Assembly: GCF_918797505.1 (NCBI RefSeq)
Contig: NC_092794.1
Location: 67,121,345-67,185,344 of the forward strand
DNA length: 64,000 nt
Direction of reading: 5' to 3'
Origin: Bemisia tabaci
Lineage: Eukaryota > Arthropoda > Insecta > Hemiptera > Aleyrodidae
The translations under genes and the position numbers were made by a program. Below are positions 24,555 through 36,940 of the stretch, piece by piece (the stretch's first letter is position 1; each line of letters opens with the position of its first letter). A model generated the notes under the pieces. The model did not search any database, was not told where the DNA came from, and saw only the letters and a list, made by a program, of their open reading frames with translations.

Positions 24555-26131
24555 GATGATCCCGCTCTATTCAAATTTTGGAAATATGACCCAGGTTTTT
24601 GGTATATTACGTGGTAAAGTTGCGAATTTTCCCATTTAAACAATGTACAATTTCATTTTTGGTCGCAGTTTGTTTGAGCGTTTAGTTCTATTGGGTCGAT
24701 TTCCATGATATTTGCGGCTACCGACAGGTGATAGTCCCTAGATGAGCCGCCTCTGATCGGATTTTGGAAATATGACCCAGTTTTTTTTTTTTTTTTTCAA
24801 TCATTTTCTGCTCCCCGCGGGGAGCAGCATAATTTGTAAATCATTTGCCATTGTTTTACTGCAACAACGGTTCATTAATCGATCTCAATTAAATAAAGCT
24901 TATAATAAATATTGCGACCGTCTTCGAGTATCATAACGATTTGCTAGATTAAATTTTGCGACGTTGCATTTGGATTAGTCCATTAGGCTCTTACTATTTC
25001 GGTCACGGAAGTTTTGCCGAGATTTGTTAAACATATCTTATCATAAAAATATGATTATCATTAACGCTGCAACTACGAAAAAGGCCCTTTGATGGTGCGT
25101 AGCGCTCTCAGAAGGCTGGGCCGTGAAGCGGCCAGAGGGCGTACCCCTTAATTTGTTCTAAAGATCTACGAAGTCGATTTTCATGCGTTTTGCGGCTATT
25201 GACAGGAGATAGTCTCTAAATGAGCCCGCTCCAATTAGATTAACACACACACACCCTTACAGGGCGCGAAGCGTTCTCTGCGGGATTGGCCGCATATAAA
25301 GCTACCAGAAGGAGCACCCCCTAGTGTTCTACGACAGTAACATTATCTCTCTAATTCCGATCTCAAAGTCAGTGGAATAGAAATAATTATTATGAAAGAA
25401 AAATGGGATTAAATTTACTACTTTCGGCAACGTTCATTTGGTCGATACCTGCCTACTTGCACGCTGCATCAATTACTGCTCGGCATCTTTGCGAAAACAC
25501 ATTATAAAAGGATTGTTTTTTCACCTTGAACTGGCAACAGCGCCGCGCTGAGCGCGCTGTTATGGAAGTGGCGCGATCACTGAGCAGATATGTAGCATGC
25601 AGAATGGCCATAATACCGCCCGCAAACATAACTGCGAAATAGTGGAGTTTGACACCACTCCTCTGATTGAGCTCAATGCGAAATGAAAGCGTTCTTTTAA
25701 CATATTTGGCAAACCTGCCGCCAAACAATTGCCCCGGCTGTAAATCGATTAGATGCAGTGAGCAGTGTACACCAACAAATTAATATTAAACTTTATTCTC
25801 TCGTGCTCAGTGATACAGCAAGTCGGTTGCGTGTGTCCAAAAATTGCGTTTTGATGGAAAGTTGAAGCTCATGGATTATCCAAAAATACAAATTTCCTTT
25901 CAAATAACATTTCTTGGGTTCAACAGTGACGATGATATGGACGTATTTATGCTAAATGGAACTCTGCTATGCTAAGCAAAAACGCCGTAAATCCATCGAC
26001 ATTTTCCCGCGTTTTTTGGAACTTCATAAAATAAAAATTGTTTTACCCATGCACCTCAAATTTTCAGGTTGAATTCTTGATAGTGTTTATGAAAGAATTC
26101 TGCAAAAATATTTTCCCTAGGTACACAAGTT
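24555..26131. other. No gene recognised; a decayed MITE fragment
   Basis: Two similar lines (TTTTGGAAATATGACCCAG at about 24577 and 24763) suggest an old duplication, and 25970-26120 resembles a decayed TACTGCCGTGC MITE half (GCTAAGCAAAAACGCCGTAA). Frames here match nothing I know. Confidence 0.4.
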
Positions 26132-27272
26132 AACTAAAAAACGGTGATTATACCATGAGGATCTTTTTTGAAAATTTGGACCCTGTGAAATGTTTTACTC
26201 GGCGTGAAGTTCCCACTTGGCAAACAGTGGTTGACGGTAATAGTCAATTTTCATACATTAATGCGCCTTCAATTACATTGGATACCGTGCAATACTTTCG
26301 TGGTGGAATAGTTGCATTGGCACCTACAAACCTAACAGGGATACTTCACTCATTGCGCAATGCATGCAGTATCCCTGTTAGGTTTGTAGGCGCCAATACA
26401 ACTATTCCACCACGAAAGTATTGCACGGTAACAAATGTAATTGAAGGCGCACTAACGAATGAAACTTGACTGTCACCGTCATGGTGTCAGGGGGTATTTT
26501 TTAACGAGGAACTTGAATCTCAACTCAAATCTTTAAAATTCAAAAATCCAAAATGACTGGAATTGCCAAAAATGTTATCTTGAGACTTTCGAAATCTAAG
26601 ACGGTTGACTGCCTGACCAGTCAGGCAGTAAGGTAACTTCACGCCGAGTAAAACATTTTACAGGGTCCAAATTTTCAAAAAATATACTCATGGTATAATC
26701 ACCGTGTTTTAGCGCACTTTTTCGATGGCTCCTGAGTTTTTTTTTTTTAGGTCTAGAGAGATGATATTGAAATAAGTGGAAATTCACAATTTTGCTCAGA
26801 AAAATGGCAACGTCGCAGCGTGTCAAAATTATCAGAAGGGGTGCATTGGGAGCATCTTAGCTACTAATTTCACCATCTGATTACAATTTAAGCATCTGTA
26901 ACGTTAATTTACCGAGAGGGAAAAATCATTAAAAACAGTCAAAAATTCGCTATTTTCATGCGTGAAAATGGCAACCGCGCGTCGGGTCAAAAGCATGGAG
27001 GGGGTCCAAAACTTCACCAGGGTGTAGTTTATGAACTAATTTTGCCCTCTGTTTAATATGCAGACTCCTCCGACTTTATTTTTTGGGAGCGAAAAATTAC
27101 TGAAAAACAGTAAAAATTCGCTATTTTTGTGGGGATAAATGACAACTGCGCGTCGGGTTAATTTTGTCCGATTGACCCCAAATTTCATTTTCCGTGTTTT
27201 TGAACATGCTGTATCCGATTCAAGGGGTTACGGCTATAAATTTCCAAAATTAATTTTTTGTGGGCCACCCTA
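26132..27272. mobile_element. Foldback element (TAGGGTGGCCCAC ends), left arm truncated
   Basis: The right arm 26370-27272 ends GTGGGCCACCCTA. The left arm is present only from about 26132 (GGTGATTATACCATGAG, mirrored at 26690-26705). The core 26240-26470 is an almost perfect hairpin with GCAATACTTTCGTGGTGGAA arms. The same arm recurs inverted at the window's end. Confidence 0.85.
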
Positions 27273-27934
27273 ATGTGCAAGTGGAAAGATGGGGTGTGCT
27301 CGTTAGTTGAGGGCCATAAGAATGAATGAGGATTTTAAAGCGCCAGTGACGTCAGCGGCGAAGAAGCCATTGTCGTCCTTGCTAGGTTTTAACTCATGAG
27401 CCCTGTCCGCAACGCTCTTACCACGTGTCCACGGCTCACGAGTTAGCGCTCAGTTCCTTTTGATATAATGTAAAATACCGCTTTTCTATTTTCTCAAATG
27501 GAACTGTTTCCACTTTTACATTGTTTCTTATCCAGCTCACCACGGACACATCCCATCTTTCCACTTGATCATGGTTCCTTTTGGCATAAATACGTCCATA
27601 TAGCCCTTTGAACAGCCCATAAAAGATAATCTTACGCCTTGGGGTCGAAGATAATCTCTTTCACCTCCATCGGTGACGCACGCCTATACAGAGAAGAAAG
27701 TTAAAGTTTTATTAAAAACTTATTAATGACTTCGTTTAAAAATTACCATCTTTATTGAATCAATCAAAATTTCAAAATAAATAACTCAAAACTCTTTTTT
27801 TTTTTTCTCAACGCGATTGGAAGGTCACTTCAGCCAGTGTCGGAATTTCAAACGTTGCATTAAAAAGACGTATATTTCAACTGAAGTCATCGGTATAAAA
27901 ATGTTGACCTGATGATTACTGAGCATATGGATGG

Positions 27935-28930
27935 TTTCGCCTAGAACCACGTTATTGCCGAATTTCCCTTCAGATTTACTCTTTAAATGTGAAACGAAAA
28001 AAATGGAGCTCTATAACTTTCTGCGAATTTCCAGAAGATTCTGAGGAATTTACCTACCTATGTATGTAAAGTCGCTTTATAACGCACTCTGGCGCTCTAC
28101 GACACCCAAACGCCACATATGCCTGTCTTCCCAGAGGTTCTCGGGCAACTGACACCGCAACATCTCTTCGTCAACGCCCTGCCGCCAACCCTTTACGGGA
28201 AGTCCCCGTCGCCTCTTCCCAGGTGGTACCCAATCCAAAAATTGTTTGGGCAACCTCTCCTCCGACATTCTTTGCACATGTCCATACCAGCATAACTGCC
28301 TGGACATGACGTCGTGCACGATATCTTTCTCAACCTTCATCACCTGGCGAATTCTCTCATTACGGACACGGTCCCGTCTCGAAATGCCGGCAGATCGCCG
28401 AACGGGGTGCTCTGGGATCAGAGCATCTCAAAGGCAAACAAGCACCGGATATATGACGCCATCGTTAAAAGTATCGTGCTCTATGGTAGTGAAGTGTGGC
28501 CTTTGACGAAAAGAACGCAAGAAATGTTGAGGGCAACTGAAATGGATTTACCTACCTACGCCCCAAATTTCAAATCGCAGAATGCTGAATAGTTTTCTGT
28601 AGGAAAAATAAAGCGCAAGATGATATTAGGCGATTTATAATGGAGTTACGCTGATTCATGGAGATTATCTGAAGGAGAAATTTCGCCTAGAACTACGTTA
28701 TTGCCGAATTTCCCTTCAGATTTACTCTTTAAATGTGAAACGAAAAAAAATTGAGCTCTATAACTTTCTGCGAATTTCCAGAAGATTCTGTGGAATTTAC
28801 CTACCTACGCCCAAAATTTCAAATCGCAGAATGCTGAATAGTTTTCTGTAGGAAAAATAAAGCGCAAGAGGATATTAGGCGATTTATAATGGAGTTACGC
28901 TGATTCATGGAGATTATCTGAAGGAGAAAC
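27935..28930. repeat. Tandem duplication of about 250 bp, one unit filled and one empty
   Basis: Unit 1 (27935-28680) is the same 250-bp sequence as unit 2 (28681-28930) except that unit 1 contains the LINE insertion and its duplicated target. Both start TTTCGCCTAGAAC and end GGAGAAA. Few base differences separate the two. Confidence 0.92.
28061..28545 (-). pseudogene. RTE-like LINE fragment with 5' inversion
   Basis: Minus strand 28398-28077 encodes RRSAGISRRDRVRNERIRQV then QLCWYGHVQRMSEERLPKQF and ending RQSAL. The adjoining plus strand 28410-28545 encodes the segment that precedes it in the parent element, KANKHRIYDAIVKSIVLYGS to RATEMD. Target duplication ATTTACCTACCTA (13 bp) at 28048-28060 and 28546-28558. 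The order, outer boundary at ATEMD and inner junction to RRSAG in the opposite orientation, is that of a twin-priming inversion. Confidence 0.88.
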
Positions 28931-29639
28931 AGATGTAATGGTCATCGTTAAACGTTAACCGCGGCCGTTCGGGGCTGTCAATAAACGGCCAATGCCATTC
29001 TCAATGCCATTGACCTCAAGAGCCGAGCAATGTTGTATTGACCAACCAGAGCCGAAGCTAGTCACTATGATAAGAAAAGCTCGCTTCGAAAATACGCGGT
29101 ATCTATTTTCGTCCTCCCCTACCCCTCGATTCTGAAATTGCGAATTATTCATTAGCCGAGTCCTTTCGGGGTGGTTGAGGTCGGGAGTGCTTTGTGCAAA
29201 TTGGGAAAATAAAAAATAAAACGTGAAAAGGCGCACGGTGGATAGAATTAATCATAAAGAGACATGAAATTTTTGGCACAAACTGCAAATTTGGATGTTA
29301 ATTTCATTCCCTGTAAAATTTTAAGGGGTGTTTCGGGAATACAGTTTCACGCGGAAACCAATAGAACCAATTTTAAAATCTCAAAGTTTCGTATGTTTGG
29401 AGTTATACGCTTTTTGAGTTTCCAAATTTTCAAGTCAATGAGAGAGGTCGGCTCTCATTTGACTCGATCCACTGGGAAGCGGCTTGGGTCATGTAAATTT
29501 GACAACATCGACAAATACCTAGGTGTTATTATCCTTGAATGCTAGTATGTTTTTATTTAAAAAAATAGACACTGATCTTAAGGTTAAGTTCTAGTAGTTA
29601 TACTCTGTTAAAACAATTGTAATTGACACCTCTTAAAGG

Positions 29640-29735
29640 GGTGATTGTACATTTTCAATAAGTTAATAATAATAAATAAAAATAAAAAAATAAAAAAAAT
29701 AGATAAATAAAAAAAAATTATCCTTTGTGATGTCA
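29640..29735. repeat. A-rich (AATAA)n low-complexity tract
   Basis: AATAATAATAAATAAAAATA and similar; possibly the tail of a degraded retroelement or a microsatellite. Confidence 0.6.
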
Positions 29736-29814
29736 CTTATTGGTTTGAGGTTTGGAAACTTTTTCCCCCGGTCTGATGAAATCAAACCTTATTCATTAGA
29801 ATTCCAGTTTAGTT

Positions 29815-29951
29815 GGACTATATTTTGCAATAAGGAACTACCATTTCTAGCTTGATTTCGAATAAGCGAATGTGTTTTTTATTTTCTTACGGAGAAAAGT
29901 GCTTTTACAAATGAGCCAGAAATGGTAGTTCTGTGTTGCAAAATGTAGTCT
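29815..29951. mobile_element. GGACTACATTTTGCAA-type short MITE
   Basis: GGACTATATTTTGCAATAAG at the left and TTGCAAAATGTAGTC at the right, with GAACTACCATTTCTAGC mirrored by GCCAGAAATGGTAGTTC. About 137 bp. Confidence 0.75.
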
Positions 29952-30031
29952 TACGTAGTAATTTCCGCGATGAAACGGAAACGGGGTGCGACGGTTTCAT
30001 CATTTCAGGACACTCGTAACATGGAAAATTG

Positions 30032-30174
30032 GAACTACATTTTGCAAGAAGGAACTACTATTTCTATTCTCATCCGTATAACTCCCGTGATGACGTTGCT
30101 TCTAAAGTAAGCTCGAAATAAAGAAGTATACTTTAACAGAAATAGGTAAGTTCCAAATTGCAAAATTGAGTCCA
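30032..30174. mobile_element. GGACTACATTTTGCAA-type short MITE
   Basis: GGAACTACATTTTGCAAGAA at the left and ATTGCAAAATTGAGTCC at the right, with GAAATAGGTAAGTTCC mirrored near the left. Same family as 29815. Confidence 0.65.
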
Positions 30175-31168
30175 AATTTCAAAATTTTGTCCAAATTTAT
30201 CTATCGTATTCAACGTAAACGACAAAGAGACACATCGATAGTGAACACGTACACAGGTTTGCGACGTTGCAGGCTTCCTGCCTTAATTTATTTTCGATGG
30301 AAAAAAAACTCAACCTATTTAAAAACCTCCGCCACTATTCCTCTCTGTTTAAAGACAATTTTGTAAATATTTCAAGTACTGGGTTGATCTCTTCTGATAG
30401 ACAGAGGGAGCGGTTGAGAATTTATAGTATCGCGAGAGAGATGCGCGTCCCTGCAGTTGCAGCTTCGCCATCAATATATTGCGCTCCTTGATTTCGTACC
30501 TTGTCTAGTGGTCAATTTAAAAAGAAGAAAAAGAAGAATTATTTGTTCTTCTTTTTTTCCTACCGCTCTTCATTTTTATGAAGAGCAGTTGCATTATTTC
30601 GAGATCCGAGAGCGTGCATTTCACCATGTCTCGGGTTGTTTCAAAACGGGGGAGGGCGGGGGTGGGGAGACCTAGCCGGAGGACTCCTCCCCCCTCCATC
30701 AGCGCCCACAGGGCGCGGACCATGCTGAAAGTTCAGAGCAATTCCCTGTTGAACGCTATGTAAAATATCCAGGTTTTTCCGCATACTCTGGCAACCTCGG
30801 CGCCCAGATTCGCCACTGCAGCGAAGAAAAGTAAGAGAGCTGGTTTGGGGCTCGAGTCTCGAGCGGGGCGCAAGGGAATGCAGTGTGGCACCGGCGGTGG
30901 TGGAGACGGGGGAGGTGGGGGGTGGTTTGGGATGGGGGGCTGCGGGGGGTGGGGGGGTAATTTCAGCCCTCCTCCCTCTCTCCTTGGTTGCGTGCCTTGG
31001 TTCATTGGCGCAGTATAGAGTCTTTCCCTTTGAAAACGATCCTGGGCTTCCAGCTCGACACGGTGTCGCCCTTCCAGCGTGCTCGCCACATTTTCAAGCT
31101 ACTGTTGCTTTCCATTGGCTCACCGTCCGGACGACCAAACAGTTTCAAAATGAAAAGCACCATCAGAG

Positions 31169-31482
31169 TAGAGTCCCTTTACACTGAGAGTCAAGACAAC
31201 ACCCCCTCATGGAGTCACAAACGGGAATAAAGATTATACACATATTGACAGTTTTTCGTAATCTTTGATCGGTTCATTCTCAAATTCCTTTCTCCGTTCC
31301 TTCTCTCATTCCGTTTGTTCCTTGTCGAACCCGTTATTCACCGGTCCATTCTACATTATATCTTTGCAATCGCTGAAAATGTCATCTTTATTCCCGTTTG
31401 TGACACTGTGGAGGCCTAAAATACGGGAACCAATCAGAAATGGATTCGCATTGTCTTGACTTCTCAGTATAAAGGGACTCTA
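31169..31482. mobile_element. TAGAGTCCCTTTA-type MITE with 8-bp duplication
   Basis: TAGAGTCCCTTTACACTGAG at the left and TCAGTATAAAGGGACTCTA at the right, with GTCAAGACAA/TTGTCTTGAC and TTATTCCCGTTTGTGAC inverse blocks. Flanks CATCAGAG and CATCAGGG (one mismatch). Confidence 0.85.
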
Positions 31483-31485
31483 CAT

Positions 31486-32130
31486 CAGGGTGTCTACCAG
31501 TTATAAAATACCAAAATTGAGGCACTTGTTGTAAAAAGGGCACCTCTCGATTGCGGTGTTTCAAAATCTCTATTGGTAATTAATCCCTCGGAGAAGAATT
31601 TAATGGGTGATTATTCCAGAATTCTCTCCATGGAAAATTCTAGAATCAGAAGGAATTTTCAGTAAAAATGTGTGTGAAATGGACGCATTCACTTTCTTTA
31701 CAATGAATTATATATTAGAGGGGACTCTAAAACACTGCGACAGAGAAGTGCCTTCTTCGCATCCAGTGCCTCAATTGGGGACTTATAAAGACTTTTAGGG
31801 GCGTTTTTTTTAAGAAAATCGAGGACTTTTATCTCGAAACGGTAAGAGAAAGGGGGCTAGTTAGAGCGTTAAAAGGCGTATACGAGTAATTTTACAAGTC
31901 ATGTTGAGACGATGAAAACATACGAGAAACCAAGCAACGCTTCAGTTTTGTTATTCCTGGTTATACCGCGCCGCCAAAAATTTGGAAATGCCGGTGTTGA
32001 GGACGATTTTTCTCATTTTCTGGGGATCTAAACAAGAAAATTGGGGTATTCCGGGGATATCGGGGACACCCTTCCAAAATCGAGGATAATCGGGGACATA
32101 GGGGACTTTTGGGGGCCGGTAGACACCCTG
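31486..32130. mobile_element. CAGGGTGTCTACC-ended element
   Basis: The 13-bp terminal repeat CAGGGTGTCTACC / GGTAGACACCCTG bounds 645 bp. Its left end overlaps the target duplication of the 31169 element. Internal inverse similarity is modest (TCGGGGACA-rich at the right). No coding sequence recognised. Confidence 0.6.
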
Positions 32131-33074
32131 ACCCCTCTGCCAAATTAGCATTTTTGAAATTCTATCGAAAACTATTTTATCCATCCGCCGTTAAGATTTC
32201 CAAAGTACACATTTTTGCAAATTCTCTGTTGAAATCGAAAAATTAGGGTCTCGGAGGGAAAGGCGCATAAGAGGGGTTTTGCTTTTTCAAGAGACATAGA
32301 ACCGCTCTCCGGGGGTTTTGCGTCATGGAACGCATGCAGTGCCGCTATGGTGCGATCGCACGTTACTTCTCCAAAACTTCATGTAAACACCCATCCAGAG
32401 CTGCACACGAGGGTCCTGAAGAGCAACGTTAGATTGCTTATACAGGAGAGTACAGACATGACGGTAATTTTGAGATTAGGTCATGAAGCCTTTATGACCC
32501 AAAAAGGCGGCCATTCGATGAATTCAAAATATCCAGAGTGATATACTCGTATTATTACAATTGTTACGACCCGTCGTTCTTAAAACACGTAGGTATTTGA
32601 TTTAGTTTTTGTAGAAATTGACTAATTTTTGCGGACGAACGCTTGTTTACGAACATTCTTGGCCATATTGGTTTGATATTGGAATCTAAAGATTGACAGT
32701 GATATGTTCCGTTTTAGAGGACTAGCTGCCCTTTTGGGCCCTAAGAGCTCTATATTTCCATATTTTTCCGTACTCTCCTTGTACAGATACTCTAAGTAAT
32801 GTTGGACCGCATTCGAAAGGTTTTTGCGTCATTGAACGTAGTATCGCCATCGAGTAGTCCTGCGTTACCTCTTCGGATGTTCACGTGAACAGAAAATGCA
32901 GCCACTGAGGTAAAGTTAAAAATTCGGAAGGGACCTCAATATAGCAGTAATGCGTTTCATGACGCGTGAGATCCCTGGCGAGCGGTCCTACGTTACCCTT
33001 CCGGATCTTCATGTGAACATCCACCATCCAGAGGACCTTTCGCCTTAAAGGTATACTGCACCCAGCACGCTCCA
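32131..33074. other. No gene recognised
   Basis: Mixed sequence with two loosely similar lines (GGGTTTTGCGTCATGGAACG at about 32315 and GGTTTTTGCGTCATTGAACG at about 32819), suggesting an old duplication. Nothing coding is supportable. Confidence 0.4.
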
Positions 33075-33410
33075 CACGGAGAAAAAAACTTCGTGCGTGG
33101 GACCCGAAGTTTAGGTCATATGGATCTCTGAAGTTTTCGGATTGAGCATTCGAACACTTAAGGTCCAGCTGCTGAGGTTTGGATCACACATCTGAAACTT
33201 CAGTTCTTACGTCTGAAGTACTTCGGTTTCCACATCCGAAGAACTTCGGTTCTCACATCTGAAGTACTTCAGATATAAGAACCGAAGTTTCAGATGTGTG
33301 ATCCGAACCTCGACAGCTAGACCTTAAGTGTTCAGATGCTCAATCTGAAAACTTCAGAGATCCATATGACCTAAACTTCGGGTCCCACGCACGAAGTTTT
33401 TTTCTCCGTG
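33075..33410. mobile_element. CACGGAGAAAAAAACTTCG palindromic MITE
   Basis: A 336-bp near-perfect palindrome: CACGGAGAAAAAAACTTCG to CGAAGTTTTTTTCTCCGTG, with repeated (T/C)GAAGTACTTC inside. CA flanks both ends. A possible left end of a relative lies at 20257 (CACGGAGAAAAAACTG). Confidence 0.88.
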
Positions 33411-35224
33411 CACCACTTGGTGAACTGCGGAAGTACGGAACTTAGGGTCAACCGGAAACAGAAACGCAGGACCGCTATTACCGGTATTGCTGTTGCGTCT
33501 TAAAACATATATTAGATCGCATAACATATACTGCGTTTTTAATATTATTTTACCTCTCCTTCTCTATTGCTAATGATTAACATATATATTATTCTACCTC
33601 TCCTTCCCTATTGCTAATGGAGCTTAGGGGGGCTTGATGCGTTTCCTTCCACGGTTGACCGTACTCCCTCACCAAGGTAGGGTAAAGGGTAAATGCGATG
33701 GTGTGTAAAAATGGTACGTAATAAGAGATGTTATCTCTGAAGCTCCATAAATTGATTCCAGAGAAAGTAAAATGGCCTTGATTTGACCGATTATGGAAAA
33801 TGAAGTACTTCCGGCTAATATGGATGTATATCATACACCATGAGCTATTTTTCCCGCACTTAAAGGTATCCCACAGGAGGAACTGAGATCAGTTTTTAGC
33901 CCTCACTGTTCATTTTCAAAGCTATTTTTCGATTTTACGCATTCAAATCATGTGCAACTGGAACTTATAAGTCTTAAAATTTGATACTCACATATTCTGT
34001 TGAGTTATTAAAATAATCACTGTTTTTTGGCACTAGATTTTGAAAACGAGTTATGGTGATCTTCATTTAACTACTGCTAAAGATTCACCTGAAAAGGACT
34101 CTTCTACTGGCAAGACAATGACGAAAAAAAAAAAAAAAAATGCGCAACTCTGTGAAAGAGCTTTTATCCTCATAACCAAGTCAATTGGGCGTATTTAAAT
34201 CGAAAGGACCTATCTACATTGCGACATGGGCCCTGTCATGAATTCACTCTCTAGGGTCTCAGAATTTATGCCCTAATAAGGAAGGTTCTTTTTCATTCAA
34301 ATACATCCAATTACACACGCGGTTCCTTGAGTGACTATTTATGTTAAGTTATCCGTCAGGGATATCAAACCTAACGAATTGTATCTACATTTCGGCCACG
34401 CGGGATTGTACAACGTCATGCATAATTTGCAACTAAGCGATTTGAGAGTCCCCCTGAAATTATCTCCGAAAAAGTCTGTCCTATTTTTACAAAAAAATTC
34501 CGCACACATCATTGGCGCTTGTATTTTTTCCAATTTTGATCATCTATTTCGTGCGAAGGATGATTGAAAAGTAATGCAAACTTATGGACGTTTCGAGGAC
34601 AGTAAAAGATTTTTCCGAGAACTTAAAGCGAACAAAAGTAGACGTAATCACTTTTACAATGGTGTGTTACTTTTCAACATGGCTAACCCCAAATCCGATA
34701 CAGCTTTCCTAATGTAGAGCAAGTTTTTTCGTGCCGTCAGCGGTGTTCCTGTTCTGCTGTAGAATTTAGGCGGCACATTTTCTTTGTCTTCATTTTCTGA
34801 GGCGTATTTGTAGCCTCTCGGTGTTCTCTTACATTTAAAAACAAACAAAAATCGAAAGGAGGAAAATTCGGGCTGTATGAAGGCCGTGCTAAGGGTCTTA
34901 AATTAAATTTGAGGAGAATTTACCTGGTCGTGAGCGATGTAACTAAAGTTCAAGACATGCCACACAGCCCTCACATTGCTTTTTAAGATTTATATTTGTC
35001 CCCCATAAAAGATACCTCAAAACCACGAATAAGCGGCGAATAATGGAGTCAAAGAAACTGTGTGATTTTGGCTCAGGAGCAGACCATCAAAATATTTAGC
35101 TGATGGTATGAACAAGCATGCCCGAACGTTGTATCGATTTAGGCAAAGACTGTATTGAAACATACACCATTTTAGATATAATTACGCCTGATTTCAACTC
35201 CATTTCAGTTTTTGGTAAAATCCT
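33411..35224. other. No gene recognised
   Basis: AT-rich, with a short direct repeat of TATTATTTTACCTCTCCTTC / TATTATTCTACCTCTCCTTC (33541-33605) and an 18-A run near 34125. Frames of 60-80 codons match nothing I recognise. Confidence 0.4.
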
Positions 35225-35654
35225 CATAGGCGGTTCTAGACCTTCATGCTTGGGGGTGCCCAGAGGTGGAAAATGTCGAAGACCGGCCCCGAAGGGGACG
35301 GTCGCTCAGGGGAGGCCTAAGTTTCGGCCCTCAAGTTTTATCCCTTTCCTACCCTCCTTTCTCTTTTTCTCTCCTTCTTTTCTCCTTAAATACCTATAAA
35401 TTCAATGTAGAAAATTTTTCGCAAAGCTTTCCATCAAAACTACAATCTTACCATAAAAAACAGTATAATCATCGTAAAACACGGCTATCAATATTGATTC
35501 TGTTTAAAACATTTTCAATTATTTGCTGGGATTTTTCCCAGCGTGAGCGAATACAGAATCTTTAAAAGCAGTAATTTCACAGTTCCGATAACCGTACTTA
35601 ATTTTTGCCTGGGGGTGCCCGGCACCCACTGGCACCCCCGTAGAACCGCCTATG
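35225..35654. mobile_element. CATAGGCGGTTCTA-ended MITE, 430 bp
   Basis: CATAGGCGGTTCTAGA at the left and TAGAACCGCCTATG at the right, with GGGGGTGCCC near both ends. Perfect 8-bp duplication AAAATCCT, again hAT-like in duplication length. Confidence 0.85.
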
Positions 35655-36940
35655 AAAATCCTCATTCGTTTTTGGACGGTCTCTTATGCACTCTAACAAA
35701 GCACCTTAACTAGATTCAATGACATAATGCACTGACTAGCAGCAGGTAAATTGATTTAGATGAAACTTTGCATGGTTCAAGGGAATAACACTAGCTAACT
35801 GATGGGTTAAATACATCTGATTTATCTTTTTTAGATTCAGAAATAGAGTGTGCATTAATTTTCATTAATAAAAACACACGCCGTGGTTTTACGTTGACAA
35901 AAAGTAGATGGGACCAGGAATCCGGTATGAGCTTACAGGAGCAACGATTCTATATTTTCTCCGTGTAAACAGCATTGAAAAGCTGGTACGTCTTTTCTGC
36001 GAAAAAGGACTCAATTTTGGCACCGCAGATAATGGAATAAGGCTCAAGTGGTGGCCGATGAGTTTAAAAAAGATAGAGTCTTACACAACCCAAGTGGCAA
36101 GTTAGGAAATTAGTGAATTTCAAACTCATTGAAAAAACTGTTTTGTTCTTTTTCACGCAAAATAGCCACCACCCACTCTTACAATTTTTTTCCATTTTAT
36201 TTCCGCAAGTTTTAACATCAATTTTAATTTTTCGCAAACACAACTAGCTGTTACGTTGCATTTTTTGCAGTTTATTTTGCTTTTAGCATCATTAATATAC
36301 GAGTGATTTCAAGAATTTAACAACATTTTAACGAGGATTCTCTTTCATAACTTTTTATTGTTAACGGAAATTTCACATAAATTTTAGTTAAAAACAGCAA
36401 AAAGGGCTTCTTTGCACATCTTAATACTTTTTTGAATTCCAAAACCGACAGCCAATCCACCAGCGTAACATAAACCTACCCTTGCGGCTTCCTCTCGAAA
36501 AACAGTCCAAATACTATGTCACAGTGAACGGATGGAAATACTGGTATACGCATTAAATTAAGCCAAAAAGGATATGGGCTACGGTTTGAAAAATAGTCTA
36601 AAAGTAGCCACGAGGTGAACAAACCTCTCACGCCGATAGGTGGACACGGAAATAAATCGAATGGGTGTCCGGCACTTGCGGACATCCCGCAACTATGTGA
36701 ATGACCCGAGCTCATCGGGGTATTCTTTCTTAGGTTGAGTCTGCGATAAATATATTCATAAATTCATTTCTTTATTCAATAGTCGCGATTATCTATTTTC
36801 CTGCGTGTTTGCGAATTATTGCCTCTTCTGTAAGTATCACGTGCATAGTTTTCAACTAGTGTGCCTAGAAAAAAGGCGAACATAACATTTGCTTATAGTG
36901 GAAATGTATGGTTCAAACTATGAAATGCATTTATTGCAGT

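Noticed and set aside
26155..26469. A 104-residue frame with ordinary-looking composition
   Set aside because: It spans both arms of the foldback hairpin and recurs in reverse; it is repeat-derived.
30640..30960. G-rich region considered as promoter or coding exon
   Set aside because: Composition is patchy G-runs with no conserved frame, no splice signals tied to a homologous protein and no neighbouring gene.
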